A DNA stretch of 64,000 nt from Geobacter sp. UBA2189 (GCA_002328035.1 DCVL01000066.1:1-64000); one strand, 5' to 3'. Shown: positions 36,980 through 47,111, counted from the stretch's first letter. Numbers and translations are program-made. Notes: a model not told the origin generated them from the sequence alone.

Positions 36980-37600
36980 TTATTTCTTCAACTGTTCAAC
37001 TATGGCAGGCACAGCACGCTTAAAGGCAGAGGCAAATGCCTTCTGAACAACACTCTGATGAAGTTTTTCCCTGTCTTTTACAGCAAAATCTGAAAAACGT
37101 GACTCAAAACTCAATGTTGTGGTTTTGGCTCCCTTGACCCACACATCAACAGAAAAACTTACGCGACAGTCTGCCTCAACCTTTACCAGTGATCGTATCT
37201 CGTCAAGATGTACTGTGGTAGAAGAGAGCACCAAGCCGCTTTCTACACCCTTTTTCAAGGATTTATCGATTTGAACCGCATAGCCTGCCTTCAAAAGTTC
37301 CTGCTGCAGGGCGTCACGTAGAAGAGCAGATGGAGCTGTAGAGCTGGTAACATTACCTTTTACTTTTCCATCCGTATCCTTGACCTCACCCAGTATCCAC
37401 TGGATTCTTTCACCAACTCCCGGTACAGTCCCTTCAAGGGTAGAGGCAAGGATTAGGTTCCCTGAACCACCAGAAGTTTCACCGACAGGTTGATACACCG
37501 GCTTTAGCTGAATATCAGATGTAGCACATCCAGTCAGGAGAATAGAGACAAGAAAGAGAACAGAATAACTGAAACTTTTGAAGATATTAAAATAAGCCAT
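36980..37600 (-). CDS. Putative outer-membrane lipoprotein, unknown function
   Basis: A 206-residue protein with a signal peptide (FSYSVLFLVSILLTGC) and lipobox LTGC. Start set at ATG 37600, which has AGGAG about 9 nt upstream; longer frames run into the DUF134 gene. The mature part has alternating strands and helices (SALLRDALQQELLKAGYAV, VEADCRVSFSVDVWVKG) resembling YajG-like lipoproteins, but I do not recognise a specific family. It lies between an aminotransferase and DUF134. Confidence 0.75.
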   Translation of the reverse strand: MAYFNIFKSFSYSVLFLVSILLTGCATSDIQLKPVYQPVGETSGGSGNLILASTLEGTVPGVGERIQWILGEVKDTDGKVKGNVTSSTAPSALLRDALQQELLKAGYAVQIDKSLKKGVESGLVLSSTTVHLDEIRSLVKVEADCRVSFSVDVWVKGAKTTTLSFESRFSDFAVKDREKLHQSVVQKAFASAFKRAVPAIVEQLKK

Positions 37601-37658
37601 AAAAGTCATCTCCTGTAAGGTTTTAGAAGCAGGTCGGCATAATATACCCTGAAGAGAT

Positions 37659-37994
37659 TTAAAGGCAAGAGCCTGATAAAGAATTCTCTTTTTCGAGACA
37701 GCCTCGGCTACGGTCAGATATAGAAAGTAACTGCTGTTTGACGAGAGCAACAGCCACCTTTCGTCGCGCCTCGGAAAGTATACGCTGAACCGTGCCGCGC
37801 GAAATTCCCATACATAATCCGGCCTGTTCCTGGGTCATCCCCTGAGCATCACAAAGATAAAGCGTTTCAAGCTCATCGTGAAACAACATGACTGTCTGAA
37901 GTTCATTAACTGAGACCCCAGCAGGTTTGTAAATTGCCACAACCTTTGTCCTGTCAGGACAGGCACATTTTCTAGGTTTTGGTGGGCGTCCCAT
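37659..37994 (-). CDS. DUF134 (UPF0251) family protein with sigma-like HTH
   Basis: A 111-residue protein beginning MGRPPKPRKCACPDRTKVV, the usual DUF134 N-terminus with clustered Cys, followed by the helix-turn-helix GMTQEQAGLCMGISRGTVQRILSEARRKV. Members are presumed DNA-binding proteins of unknown target. The C-terminal 20 residues look unconserved. Confidence 0.88.
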   Translation of the reverse strand: MGRPPKPRKCACPDRTKVVAIYKPAGVSVNELQTVMLFHDELETLYLCDAQGMTQEQAGLCMGISRGTVQRILSEARRKVAVALVKQQLLSISDRSRGCLEKENSLSGSCL

Positions 37995-38017
37995 TTATGA
38001 TCCCTCTTTAAGGCTTA

Positions 38018-38995
38018 TCATTCTGGTACACAGACCTCGCCTTTCAGCATCGCCTTAACAGTATTAAAAACAAGCAGCAAAACCATTAATGTTAGAAATA
38101 TCAACAATCCTGTAACGATTACGGCAAAGAAGGTGCCTCCGGTCTTTTCAAGCATAAGAGTGGAAGCTATTGTTATCGATGCTGTAGGAAATGAGTAGGC
38201 CCACCATGGAAGAGCAAATTTTACTTTTGCAAACTGTTTCCACTGGAAGAATAGCAACATTGTAGTAAACAGGGCTGCGTAGTACATAATCCTGCCAGGA
38301 TCATCCAGAACACCTTTGTGCAGGCGCATCCATGCAATAAACCCTACAGCAGGGGGGGCAATAAGTATAAAAAGTGTTGGCAGAAGTTTGGCAGGCATAG
38401 GGTTATGAAAAAAGAATCGGTTCATCAATATGCAGAGAAGGACAATCCAGAACAGGATACCAACGCTAAAGAAGAACCATGATATTTCTGAATAACCAAG
38501 AGGAACCCCTGCCACAGGCACCAGAATGTTACCCACTATTGGAATAAACCAAGCCGGATTACTATGGTGCACCTGAAATTTTTCATGATGAATCCAGGCT
38601 GAGAGGATAATCAGCGTAAAGACAAGCTGAGCGGCGCTACCCAGCATCCATAGAATATTAAGGATGCTATGCGGCAACAAACCTTCGCCAGCTATTGTAA
38701 GAAGCAGAATACCTATAGAGATTGTCGGAAAGAAACTCAGGCGAATCGGATGCCTAAATTCTTCAACGACATGCTGCGTGTGGCGCATAAGCTTAAAAAG
38801 ATAAGTAGCCGCTATAAGGAAGTAAAGTAACGCGGAGACAATGAACAGCAGAGGGCTTATCTGTGTTTGCCAATTCCATATGTGTTCAACCTTCTTGAAT
38901 GAAATTGTAAGACCGGCAAACCCCATAACAATTGCGAAAAAAGAGATTGGAAAATTTTCAAGACGAGCATTATTTGTATCTATATTTGATTCCAT
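38018..38995 (-). CDS. SLAC1/TehA-family anion channel or exporter
   Basis: A 325-residue membrane protein with about ten hydrophobic helices. Family markers are FPISFFAIVMGFAGLTISFKK at the N-terminus (residues 15-35, given as the last long motif) and IPIVGNILVPVAGVPLG in the middle. Relatives are the tellurite-resistance/C4-dicarboxylate TehA proteins and SLAC1 anion channels. The transported ion cannot be named from sequence. Confidence 0.85.
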   Translation of the reverse strand: MESNIDTNNARLENFPISFFAIVMGFAGLTISFKKVEHIWNWQTQISPLLFIVSALLYFLIAATYLFKLMRHTQHVVEEFRHPIRLSFFPTISIGILLLTIAGEGLLPHSILNILWMLGSAAQLVFTLIILSAWIHHEKFQVHHSNPAWFIPIVGNILVPVAGVPLGYSEISWFFFSVGILFWIVLLCILMNRFFFHNPMPAKLLPTLFILIAPPAVGFIAWMRLHKGVLDDPGRIMYYAALFTTMLLFFQWKQFAKVKFALPWWAYSFPTASITIASTLMLEKTGGTFFAVIVTGLLIFLTLMVLLLVFNTVKAMLKGEVCVPE

Positions 38996-39026
38996 TTATT
39001 AAACTCCAAAGCATATTTTGAGAGGT

Positions 39027-39446
39027 TCATACAAGCAGAGCCCTGTCCAGCAGATCTACAATTACATCGTAGTTTTTGTCGGTAGCTACGGCAAATTCCT
39101 TATCCTGCACGAGCTCCTGGATCATTTCTGAATGCAGGCGCAGCATCCGTATCTGAGTCTTTCCATTTTGGGAAAAAATAGTTACAAATTTTGGAACAAG
39201 CGCTGCACGCTCAGGATTTTTCTGTAGACTGGCGGAGGCCTTTTCAGGATTACACAACTGCAACATATGGAGATCAAATCCCTCCAATACATCAAGACCA
39301 TGCTTACCAAAGGTATTAGCCATTTCCATACTATCTTCATTATGGATTATATAACCGCTAACCTCCCCTATTTTCTGAAAATCAGCAATAAACGACTCAA
39401 TACTCTTATCTGTTTCACGACGCACAAGTGTTGCATATTCACTCAT
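39027..39446 (-). CDS. DUF302-like small protein
   Basis: A 139-residue soluble protein. The stretch KHGLDVLEGFDLHMLQLCNPEKA followed by a Pro/Val-rich strand and a C-terminal helix resembles the DUF302 fold (GFxxxxxCNPxxA); the match is distant. Its start overlaps the stop of the NifU-like scaffold gene by 1 nt, so the two are probably co-translated. Function unknown. Confidence 0.65.
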   Translation of the reverse strand: MSEYATLVRRETDKSIESFIADFQKIGEVSGYIIHNEDSMEMANTFGKHGLDVLEGFDLHMLQLCNPEKASASLQKNPERAALVPKFVTIFSQNGKTQIRMLRLHSEMIQELVQDKEFAVATDKNYDVIVDLLDRALLV

Positions 39447-39904
39447 TATTCCACTTCTCCTTTGTTTCCGTCTTTGGCCTTCGCCATATCAACCTCAAAA
39501 TCTATTGGAGAACTTTCCCCTGTAATAGTAGTTATATACTGTGCAATGGCAGCATGAACCGCTGATGCTATAAGGTTTGAACAGTGTTCTTTTTCTCCTG
39601 GCAGGCCCCCAAGGGCAACAGTAACAGATTCATCTGTTATCAATAAAGCCTCGTTCAGGGTTTTTCCCTTAACCATTTCGCTTCCCATTGAAGAAGTTGC
39701 AATAGCAGCGCCACAACCTTTAATAAGATATTTTACATCTTCTACACTTTCTCCAACTATCTTCATAAACAGAAGAAGGGTATCCCCACAATCAGGATCT
39801 CCAACCTGTACCACTACATTTGCGTCATCAAGGGTTCCTACATTACGCGGGTTGCGAGCATGGTCTATCGTTAATTCAGTATAATTGTAAAATCCTTCAC
39901 TCAT
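39446..39904 (-). CDS. NifU/IscU-type iron-sulfur cluster scaffold
   Basis: A 152-residue protein of the NifU N-terminal family. Three cluster-binding Cys are visible: GDPDCGDT, IKGCGAAIATSS and KEHCSNLIASAVHAA. It begins with YTELTIDHARNPRNVG, the family start. It probably assembles Fe-S clusters on the desulfurase's sulfur; no iscS or nifS lies next to it. It is translationally linked to the DUF302-like gene. Confidence 0.88.
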   Translation of the reverse strand: MSEGFYNYTELTIDHARNPRNVGTLDDANVVVQVGDPDCGDTLLLFMKIVGESVEDVKYLIKGCGAAIATSSMGSEMVKGKTLNEALLITDESVTVALGGLPGEKEHCSNLIASAVHAAIAQYITTITGESSPIDFEVDMAKAKDGNKGEVE

Positions 39905-40115
39905 TTACAGATAACCCCCAGTAATGATAATTGAATTCCTCATTTAATAGTCGGTAATGCCCTGAATCATTTCAGGTATATGCACATTAATTAACAAAAT
40001 ACAAACTGTCAAGATTTTTTTGTTCATATACACATAATGCATTCCTGCTTGCGTTTAAATCAAAACTATAGTAAATGCAAGTCTCTTTTGGGCAAATATC
40101 TGTCCATTACTCCTT

Positions 40116-40135
40116 GCTCCGGATAAGACCGGGGC
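40116..40135 (+). promoter_or_regulatory. Candidate leader hairpin of the rpsF operon
   Basis: GCTCCGG/CCGGGGC stem (one G-U pair) with a 6-nt loop, 26 nt before the rpsF start. The S6:S18 complex represses its operon by binding a leader hairpin with a CCG element in many bacteria, and this hairpin is in the right place. I did not confirm the full conserved motif. Confidence 0.4.
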
Positions 40136-40161
40136 TACCAATCCATGAGGAGGATTACAAA

Positions 40162-40521
40162 ATGAGGAAGTACGAAACAATCTTCATCCTCCAGCCAGAC
40201 CTTTCTGAAGACGATACCAAGTTAGTCACAGACAAGGTTCAAGATGTGGTTGCATCCTACAAGGGTGATTTCCACAGGCTGGATGACTGGGGAACCCGCA
40301 AGTTAGCCTATTCTATCAAGAAATTTCCACGTGGACGCTATTACTATCTGCGCTTTGATGGTGGAGCGGAACTGGTTGCTGAATTGGAGCGTCGTCTCCG
40401 GCTTGACGAAAAGGTGCTGCGCTTTTTAAGCGTTAACATCACTGATGAGCCAGAGAAGAAAACTGCAGACCGCAAGACTGTCGCAGAAGCCCCTGAAGCT
40501 GCCGAAGCCGCAGCAGAATAA
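40162..40521 (+). CDS. rpsF: Ribosomal protein bS6
   Basis: A 119-residue S6 starting at ATG 40162 with GAGGAGG upstream (MRKYETIFILQPDLSEDD). Typical strand YYYLRFDGGAELVAELERRLRLDEKVLRFL and an acidic/Ala-rich C-terminal tail. First gene of rpsF-rpsR-DUF2232-rplI. Confidence 0.97.
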   Translation: MRKYETIFILQPDLSEDDTKLVTDKVQDVVASYKGDFHRLDDWGTRKLAYSIKKFPRGRYYYLRFDGGAELVAELERRLRLDEKVLRFLSVNITDEPEKKTADRKTVAEAPEAAEAAAE

Positions 40522-40541
40522 CGTTCCCGGAGGATGATACA

Positions 40542-40874
40542 ATGAGCGAAGAAACAACAACTTCAACCCCTTCAGCATTTCGTCCGGCTGGACGTCCGTC
40601 CGCTCCTCGCAGCGATCGAGGAGGTTCTGGCGGACCACGGAAGAAACGTCCTTTCCAGCGCCGCAAGGTTTGCCGTTTCTGTGCAGAAAAAGACACCACT
40701 ATTGATTACAAAGATCCCCGTACATTACGTTATTTCATAACTGAACGTGGAAAGATTGTACCACGCAGGATCTCAGGAAACTGCTCAAAGCATCAAAGAG
40801 AAATAACAGAGGCAATAAAACGGGCACGCAATCTGGCTCTTCTGCCACTGGCAGCAGGTCACACTCTCCCGTAA
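40542..40874 (+). CDS. rpsR: Ribosomal protein bS18
   Basis: A 110-residue S18 with the KVCRFCAEK motif and GNCSKHQREI, which together give the Cys-Cys-Cys-His pattern of the zinc-binding (C+) form. It has an extended, low-complexity Pro/Arg/Gly N-terminal tail (about residues 1-38). 20 nt after rpsF. Confidence 0.97.
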   Translation: MSEETTTSTPSAFRPAGRPSAPRSDRGGSGGPRKKRPFQRRKVCRFCAEKDTTIDYKDPRTLRYFITERGKIVPRRISGNCSKHQREITEAIKRARNLALLPLAAGHTLP

Positions 40875-40886
40875 TAGCGGGAAGAT

Positions 40887-41855
40887 ATGGAAGAAACCAT
40901 AAAGCAATCAAACGGCGGCCAAGTACTGGTCGCCGTCTTAATAGGGGCTGTAGGTTCAGGATTACTCTTTAGCGCCAGTCTTGCAGTACCTATATTTGGA
41001 TTTATTTCCGCCTTACTGGCTCCTTTACCACTGGGACTTGCCCGTATAAGAGGTGGCATTGCAGCTGCAGGTTTTGCGACTATTCTCGCCACCTTATTAA
41101 TTGCGATACTTTTTTCTCCTCCTGTTGCCGCATGGTATGCGGTACAGTGCGGCCTTGTCGGTCTTACTGTCGCTGAGCTTGTACTTAAGGGCGTAACTCC
41201 GGCTAGAACCATATTGTGGAGCACAGCTCTGGCAGTATCATTGTCTGCAATAATGATCTTGATATTTTCATTAAGCACTGGCGCCAACTTTCAAAGCTTC
41301 GCTCAAAAAGAGATAACAGACGGAATTAATCAGGCTATAAAGCTTTACGAAAAGCAGTCTACATTACCTGCAAATGATTTAGAAACATTAAAGCAGGGTA
41401 TGGTAAAAGCCGGAAAGTTGATTTCCAGGATCTACCCGGCGTTAGCAACTGTCAACCTGGCATTGATAAGCATGATCAGCGTATTTGGTTTTATTAAAAT
41501 AGCTGCTCGTCAATCAATTCCTGTAAACAAGACAGAATTTAAAGAGTTCCGTACACCTCCTGTTATGGTATGGGCTTTGATAATCAGCGGTTTTTGCATG
41601 CTTGCACCAACAAAACTGGTTACAACGCCTGCCCTTAATATTCTGATACTTTTATGTGTCTTGTATTTTATGCAGGGTCTGGCGGTTCTTCTTACGACAA
41701 TTAACCGCAGTAATTTCAGCGGAATATTAAAAGTGATAATGTCGGTTCTTATATTAACCCAGCCATATCTGGCAGGCATTATATGTATTATTGGAATTTT
41801 TGATTATTGGGCTGATTTTCGCCTCCCACGAAAACCACAGGGAGAAAACCTGTAA
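40887..41855 (+). CDS. DUF2232 membrane protein
   Basis: A 322-residue integral membrane protein with about eight hydrophobic helices, of the DUF2232 (YybS-like) family commonly found between rpsR and rplI in related bacteria. Function unknown. 12 nt after rpsR and 26 nt before rplI, so part of the ribosomal operon. Confidence 0.85.
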   Translation: MEETIKQSNGGQVLVAVLIGAVGSGLLFSASLAVPIFGFISALLAPLPLGLARIRGGIAAAGFATILATLLIAILFSPPVAAWYAVQCGLVGLTVAELVLKGVTPARTILWSTALAVSLSAIMILIFSLSTGANFQSFAQKEITDGINQAIKLYEKQSTLPANDLETLKQGMVKAGKLISRIYPALATVNLALISMISVFGFIKIAARQSIPVNKTEFKEFRTPPVMVWALIISGFCMLAPTKLVTTPALNILILLCVLYFMQGLAVLLTTINRSNFSGILKVIMSVLILTQPYLAGIICIIGIFDYWADFRLPRKPQGENL

Positions 41856-41881
41856 AACAGGCTTGAAAGGAGAAACAACAA

Positions 41882-42328
41882 ATGAAGGTCATTCTGAAAG
41901 AGAACATCGAAAACCTGGGGCAGATTGGTGACATCGTCAAGGTTGCACCTGGCTATTCACGTAACTATCTGCTCCCAAAAGGCCTTGCCATTGAGGCAAC
42001 AGATAAAAATGCGAAGGCTCTTGAACATGCCAAACGTCAGTTGGCATACAAGAAAAACAAGGCTCTTGAGTCCGCAAAAGCCCTTGTAGCAAAACTAGAA
42101 GCTCTGGCTGTAGAACTGACACACCAGGCAGGTGAAGAAGGAAAGCTTTTTGGCTCTGTTACTAATATGGAAATTGCAAATTTCCTCAAGAATAACGGTT
42201 TTGATATTGACCGTAAAAAGATTGTTCTGGCTGAGCCTATCAAACAGGTTGGCGAATACAGTGTACCTGTTAAAATTCATCCGGAAATCACAGCTACTCT
42301 AAGCGTTAAGGTCAAAGCAACCGCTTAG
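41882..42328 (+). CDS. rplI: Ribosomal protein bL9
   Basis: A 148-residue L9 (MKVILKENIENLGQIGDIVKVAPGY-type start with GAAAGGAG upstream). The N-terminal domain, long central helix and C-terminal domain (GSVTNMEIANFLKNNGFDIDRKKI) are complete. Followed by a strong symmetric terminator. Confidence 0.97.
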   Translation: MKVILKENIENLGQIGDIVKVAPGYSRNYLLPKGLAIEATDKNAKALEHAKRQLAYKKNKALESAKALVAKLEALAVELTHQAGEEGKLFGSVTNMEIANFLKNNGFDIDRKKIVLAEPIKQVGEYSVPVKIHPEITATLSVKVKATA

Positions 42329-42344
42329 AGCAAACATATAGAAA

Positions 42345-42386
42345 CAACAAAAAAAGCCCGCCTTAACAGGCGGGCTTTTTTTGTTG
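42345..42386. terminator. Strong bidirectional terminator after rplI
   Basis: 19-bp perfect inverted repeat with a 4-nt loop (TAAC): CAAC, seven A, GCCCGCCT pairing with AGGCGGGC, seven T, GTTG. The T-tract on either strand makes it bidirectional. Confidence 0.95.
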
Positions 42387-42482
42387 CCAGACAGAAAATC
42401 AGATAGCCCTGAACAGTTTTTCAAAGCTCTGATAAAGCATAAATTGACAATCCGTCTATTCCAGTGGAAAATGCAAGCATAT

Positions 42483-43823
42483 ATGAACACAGTAACACTC
42501 GAACTAATCTTGATTCTGCTTCTTATTGCTCTGAACGGTTTTTTTTCAATGGCAGAGTTTGCCATCATATCTATCCGTAAAGGCCGTATTGCCCAACTAG
42601 TTGCAGAAGGTGACAAACAAGCCGAAATTATTGAACAATATCAGAAGGATCCACATACTCTGCTGGCAGTTATTCAGATAGGCGTCACCGTAGCTGGCTC
42701 AGCAGCCTCAAGCATTGGCGGCATTATAGCTATTGAACACCTCCGTCCTACCCTGCTTAACTTACCATGGCCTTTTGTTCAAAGACTTGCTGAACCAATC
42801 GCTGTTATTGGAATAGTTATATTCGTTTCATATACATCACTCATTATAGGTGAACTTGTCCCCAAAGCCATTGGTCTGCAATACGCCGACCAAATAGCGC
42901 TTAAACTGGCAAGACCTATGCAGATCATCGCCAGAATAACATCTCCAGTAGTTATTATCCTTACATCATCCAGTAAAGCCGTACAGCGTATTATTGGCCT
43001 TAAACGTGAAGAAGATGCCTTCATAACAAGAGAAGAGGTTCAGCATCTTGTTCTTGAAGGCCATGAAAGCGGGGTTTTCAGTGAGACTGAACATGAGTAT
43101 ATCCGGAATGTCTTTGATTTTACACATACCTCTGTACGGGAAGTTATGGTTCCTCGCACAAGAATAGTAGCCCTGGATCTGGAACTGCCACTAGAACAGC
43201 TTGTAAGCACCATTCTTGATTCCCAGTATTCGCGCTATCCAGTCTACCGTAACAGCATTGAGGATATAGTAGGTGTTCTGAATGACAAAGACATAATGGG
43301 AGCTCTGGTCAGGGGCGAAGCGCTTCAACTGGAGCAGGTTATGAGAGAACCTGTTTTTGTTCCCGAAGGTAAAAAAGTAAATGAGCTCCTTAAAGAAATG
43401 CAGCGAACCCGTAACCATATGGCTCTAGTAGTTGACGAATACGGCGGCATATCAGGGCTTGTTACCACAGAAGACCTGCTTGAAGAACTTGTCGGTGAAA
43501 TAGAGGATGAACATGATGCAGGAGAACAGGTAAAACTGCTTCAGCAACCTGACGGTAGCTGGATGGCCGATGGCCTGGTTTCAATCTTTGACCTTCAGCA
43601 TATATTAGGGGTTAAACTTGATGAAGCGCCTCAGTATGAGACCATTGCAGGGCTGGTATTAAGTGAACTTGGATATCTTCCTCTAAAGGGTGAGATTGTT
43701 GAATGGAACGGATTTAGATTTATATGCGAACAGGTTACCAGAACGGCGGTGCTACAGGTAAAAATAGTGCCCATTCCTTCAGAAACGTCAACGGAAAGCG
43801 CCTGCAGCGAATCAGCCGATTAA
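42483..43823 (+). CDS. CorC/HlyC family (CNNM-CBS) membrane protein
   Basis: A transporter-associated protein of about 446 residues. CNNM/DUF21 membrane domain (about 1-190; ALNGFFSMAEFAIISIRKGR, TVAGSAASSIGG), a CBS pair (about 205-325; REVMVPRTRIVALD, YSRYPVYRNSIEDIVGVLNDKD), and the C-terminal CorC_HlyC domain (about 340-430; MALVVDEYGGISGLVTTEDLLEE and WMADGLVSI). Probable role in Mg/Co efflux or ion homeostasis. ATG 42483 or 42471 are both possible starts; neither has a strong ribosome site. Confidence 0.88.
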   Translation: MNTVTLELILILLLIALNGFFSMAEFAIISIRKGRIAQLVAEGDKQAEIIEQYQKDPHTLLAVIQIGVTVAGSAASSIGGIIAIEHLRPTLLNLPWPFVQRLAEPIAVIGIVIFVSYTSLIIGELVPKAIGLQYADQIALKLARPMQIIARITSPVVIILTSSSKAVQRIIGLKREEDAFITREEVQHLVLEGHESGVFSETEHEYIRNVFDFTHTSVREVMVPRTRIVALDLELPLEQLVSTILDSQYSRYPVYRNSIEDIVGVLNDKDIMGALVRGEALQLEQVMREPVFVPEGKKVNELLKEMQRTRNHMALVVDEYGGISGLVTTEDLLEELVGEIEDEHDAGEQVKLLQQPDGSWMADGLVSIFDLQHILGVKLDEAPQYETIAGLVLSELGYLPLKGEIVEWNGFRFICEQVTRTAVLQVKIVPIPSETSTESACSESAD

Positions 43824-43838
43824 CCGAATGAGACACAA

Positions 43839-46800
43839 ATGCAAATTCTCCCAAGACCCTTTTTTTTAAAGATCGTGCTTATCATACTGATATTCATCGG
43901 AACAATCTCTCTTGTACTCACAGTCGCATTGCCACGTCTGCTTGATATAAACAGCTATCATAAACAGATAACGGAGCTGTTACAAAAAGAGCTTAATCGC
44001 CAGGTAAATCTTGGGACAGCCCAGTTTTCATGGCTGCTAGGTCCCTCGTTTACTTTCAATGAGATATCAATCAAAGAACGTGACAATGCCAGTAACTTTC
44101 TATCTGCCAAAAAACTCTCATTCAGACTCAGACTTATACCTCTCCTAAGTAAGAAGATTGATCTGAGAGAAATAGTTATAGATGAACCACGTATTAACCT
44201 TAATAGAAACAAACAGGGAATATTGAACATAGCAGACCTAATAAAGACAGATTCAGACGGATTCGCTCTTCAAGCCCGTGGAATAACAATTAATAATGGT
44301 ACCGTGTTATGGCACGATCTAACATCTGCAACATCCTGTAGCCTGATAACTGTTTCTGGGATTAATCTTGGTATTGGAAAAACGATAAGGGGCAAAAAAT
44401 CTTCCTTCAGACTGGCTGCTACACTCGAGGGCAAAACAGATGGCAAGATAGACACATCCGGAACCATCAAAATTGCTAAAGAAGGAAGTTTTTTTAAAGA
44501 TTCTGAAATTAATGCAAGATTAAGGATTAATCAGGCCGAATACTGGAAATTCTGGCCATATTTTGCTTCACTTGTCCCTTTTTCATCAACAGGTGGAAGC
44601 ATCAGCACAGATCTGACCATTAAGGGGCGCTGGCAGAATATGCAGGCAAAGGGAGCAGTACAGCTCCATAAGCCTTCTGTCGACTGGCCAAAGGTATTTC
44701 ATTCCGTAGTTGCTCCGGAAAAAGTCGAGATGGCTATAGATTTAAAATGGACACCTGACATATTAGATATTACGGATCTAAAATTAACACTCGACGGTTT
44801 CAGTATAAAAGGCAGCTTTAGTCTTAAAGAGCTTAACACAAAAGACCCTTTAATAACGGTAGCTGCAACCAGCGATAGTTTTGAATATAGAAAGGTGAAG
44901 AGTTATATCCCGTTTGGTATCATAACCGATGACACAGCTGAATTTATTGAAAACAGGATACGGGGTGGAATTTTCAGATTAACAACCGGAACATTAAATG
45001 GCCGCTTCTCACAGTTGTCTCATTTTGGAATAAACAACAATTCGTCTTGCCTCTACATAAACGGTACAGCAGAACAGGCAACAATACAATATGGAGAGAA
45101 AACTCCGACCTTCAAACAGATAAAAGGCAATCTGGAAATGAAGGACAGGGACTTTAATCTGACCAACATGAGCGGTATATTCGGCACAGCTCCTTTTACA
45201 CTTAACGGCAGCATAAAGGAATATGCCACTGAAAAGACCCCAACACTCTACAATTTCAGCATGGATATTTCTCCTCGACCTACAGAGGTATCTTGGTTCA
45301 AAGAGATAGTAGGAGCTAATGCACTAAGTTTTCAAGGCACTAGCACAAAACTAAAACTTATAGGTGAAGGGCCTGTTTCGGCTTACCGTCTTTCAGGTGA
45401 ATGGAATCTTACAGAGGCTTCATATACTTATCCGGCATTGATAAAAAAACCTGCAGGAATTACAAACAACCTGACCTTCAGTACCATTATTGATAAAAAT
45501 GCAACAAGATTCAGTTCTGTATCATATCAACTGCCACCCCTTAATCTTTCTGCCAGCGGAATACTTCAATACAAAGAAGATATTCCAAAACTATCATTTG
45601 AGATTGAAACAAACCGATTTCAACTTAACGGGCAACTTCCTGTCTTGACAGACTGGCAAAAATACAAACTACAGGGATTAGTACGAGCTCATATAAAGGG
45701 AGATGGGATTCCAAGTTCTCTAAGCTCAATGAAATTCTCTGGCAACATCAATCTGAACCGATTTTCATTCAGTCCCCATAATAATTATCCTCCTCTAAAA
45801 GATATAAACGCAGATATCAAATTTAACGGCAACTCCCTTGAAACATCAGATTTAACTGTGTTTTATGGCACCACCCCCCTTAAAATCAAAGGTAAAATGG
45901 CAAATATTACAAATCCGGAAGCTGAACTATTCATAACATCAGAGTCTCTTAATCCTTTTGATTTCATATCAACCACAACAGACAAACCAACCAGGGTCAA
46001 ACACTTTACTGCCCATTTAGGACTGCGTAACAACCTATATACAATCTATAATATTTCCGGAAAACTTCCCAAAAGCAGTATCAGTGTCTCAGGGACAGTT
46101 TTCACTGAAGGAACCCCGGATATCAAGCTTCGTATCGCCTCATCTTACCTTGACCTTGATGAAGTGATTCCACTTTTGGCAATATCAGCTGAACCTGCTT
46201 CAACCCAGAAGCCATCATCCCCTAAATTTAATTTGCAAACAGAGATCGTTGCAGAAACAGGAAGCTATCTGAAAACAGATTTCAATAAAATGAATGCATC
46301 ATTAAAAGGGGAAGATGGAATATTAAAGCTTCGAAATCTTAAAAGCAATTTTCTGGATGGGAGGCTAACACTAAATGGCCAGATGAAACAAATTGTCGGA
46401 GAACGACCGCTATGGAATTTATCATTCGTACTTGATCATGCCAAATCATGCGAATTTTTAAAGATTTTCGGGATAGAACGTGAGATACAAGGAAAAATTA
46501 CAGGGCAAGGGAAGCTAAGGGCTAAAGGCAGCGATTTTAAGGCAATAAAAAAGAGTTTAAACGGAAACCTCACATTTAAGGTAGAACGTGGCACCTTGAA
46601 ACGTTTCAACATTCTTTCAAAGGTTGTTTCAATACTCAATGTATCACAATTGTTAACATTCAGCCTGCCAGACATGGCAAGCAACGGCATGCCTTTCAAT
46701 GAGATAAACTCAACTATTGGTGTCAAAGACGGCATAATGACAACTGAAGATTTCTTCATTGACAGCAATGTAATGCATTTAACCACTGTAGGGTCTATTG

Positions 46801-47111
46801 ATCTTGTAAATGAAAAACTCGACATGCTCATAGGTGTACAGCCTTTGCAGACAGTGGATCGGATAGTAAGCCGGATTCCTGTCGTAGGCTGGATATTGAG
46901 TGGAGGTGATGGCAGCCTTATAACTACATATTTTGAGGCAAAAGGTAGCTGGAGCGATCCTGAAGTAACAGCTATTCCAGTTAAAGGAATGGCCGTAGGC
47001 ACACTTAACATCTTCAGAAGAGTCTTTGAACTGCCTGTCAGATTATTTACAGATACCGGAGAAGTAATTTTGGGAAATCAGAAGGAACGCCCAAAGGCAA
47101 AACCGCATTAA
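43839..47111 (+). CDS. AsmA-like outer-membrane biogenesis protein
   Basis: A 1090-residue protein with one N-terminal transmembrane anchor (FFLKIVLIILIFIGTISLVLTVALP-type, residues 7-30) followed by a long beta-rich periplasmic part. The N-terminal AsmA domain has RLRLIPLLSKKIDLREIVIDEPRINLNRN; the C-terminal AsmA_2 region has NILSKVVSILNVSQLLTFSLPD and GDGSLITTYFEAKGSW. Large AsmA/TamB relatives are thought to bridge the envelope for phospholipid transport. 16 nt after the CorC-like gene. Confidence 0.85.
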   Translation: MQILPRPFFLKIVLIILIFIGTISLVLTVALPRLLDINSYHKQITELLQKELNRQVNLGTAQFSWLLGPSFTFNEISIKERDNASNFLSAKKLSFRLRLIPLLSKKIDLREIVIDEPRINLNRNKQGILNIADLIKTDSDGFALQARGITINNGTVLWHDLTSATSCSLITVSGINLGIGKTIRGKKSSFRLAATLEGKTDGKIDTSGTIKIAKEGSFFKDSEINARLRINQAEYWKFWPYFASLVPFSSTGGSISTDLTIKGRWQNMQAKGAVQLHKPSVDWPKVFHSVVAPEKVEMAIDLKWTPDILDITDLKLTLDGFSIKGSFSLKELNTKDPLITVAATSDSFEYRKVKSYIPFGIITDDTAEFIENRIRGGIFRLTTGTLNGRFSQLSHFGINNNSSCLYINGTAEQATIQYGEKTPTFKQIKGNLEMKDRDFNLTNMSGIFGTAPFTLNGSIKEYATEKTPTLYNFSMDISPRPTEVSWFKEIVGANALSFQGTSTKLKLIGEGPVSAYRLSGEWNLTEASYTYPALIKKPAGITNNLTFSTIIDKNATRFSSVSYQLPPLNLSASGILQYKEDIPKLSFEIETNRFQLNGQLPVLTDWQKYKLQGLVRAHIKGDGIPSSLSSMKFSGNINLNRFSFSPHNNYPPLKDINADIKFNGNSLETSDLTVFYGTTPLKIKGKMANITNPEAELFITSESLNPFDFISTTTDKPTRVKHFTAHLGLRNNLYTIYNISGKLPKSSISVSGTVFTEGTPDIKLRIASSYLDLDEVIPLLAISAEPASTQKPSSPKFNLQTEIVAETGSYLKTDFNKMNASLKGEDGILKLRNLKSNFLDGRLTLNGQMKQIVGERPLWNLSFVLDHAKSCEFLKIFGIEREIQGKITGQGKLRAKGSDFKAIKKSLNGNLTFKVERGTLKRFNILSKVVSILNVSQLLTFSLPDMASNGMPFNEINSTIGVKDGIMTTEDFFIDSNVMHLTTVGSIDLVNEKLDMLIGVQPLQTVDRIVSRIPVVGWILSGGDGSLITTYFEAKGSWSDPEVTAIPVKGMAVGTLNIFRRVFELPVRLFTDTGEVILGNQKERPKAKPH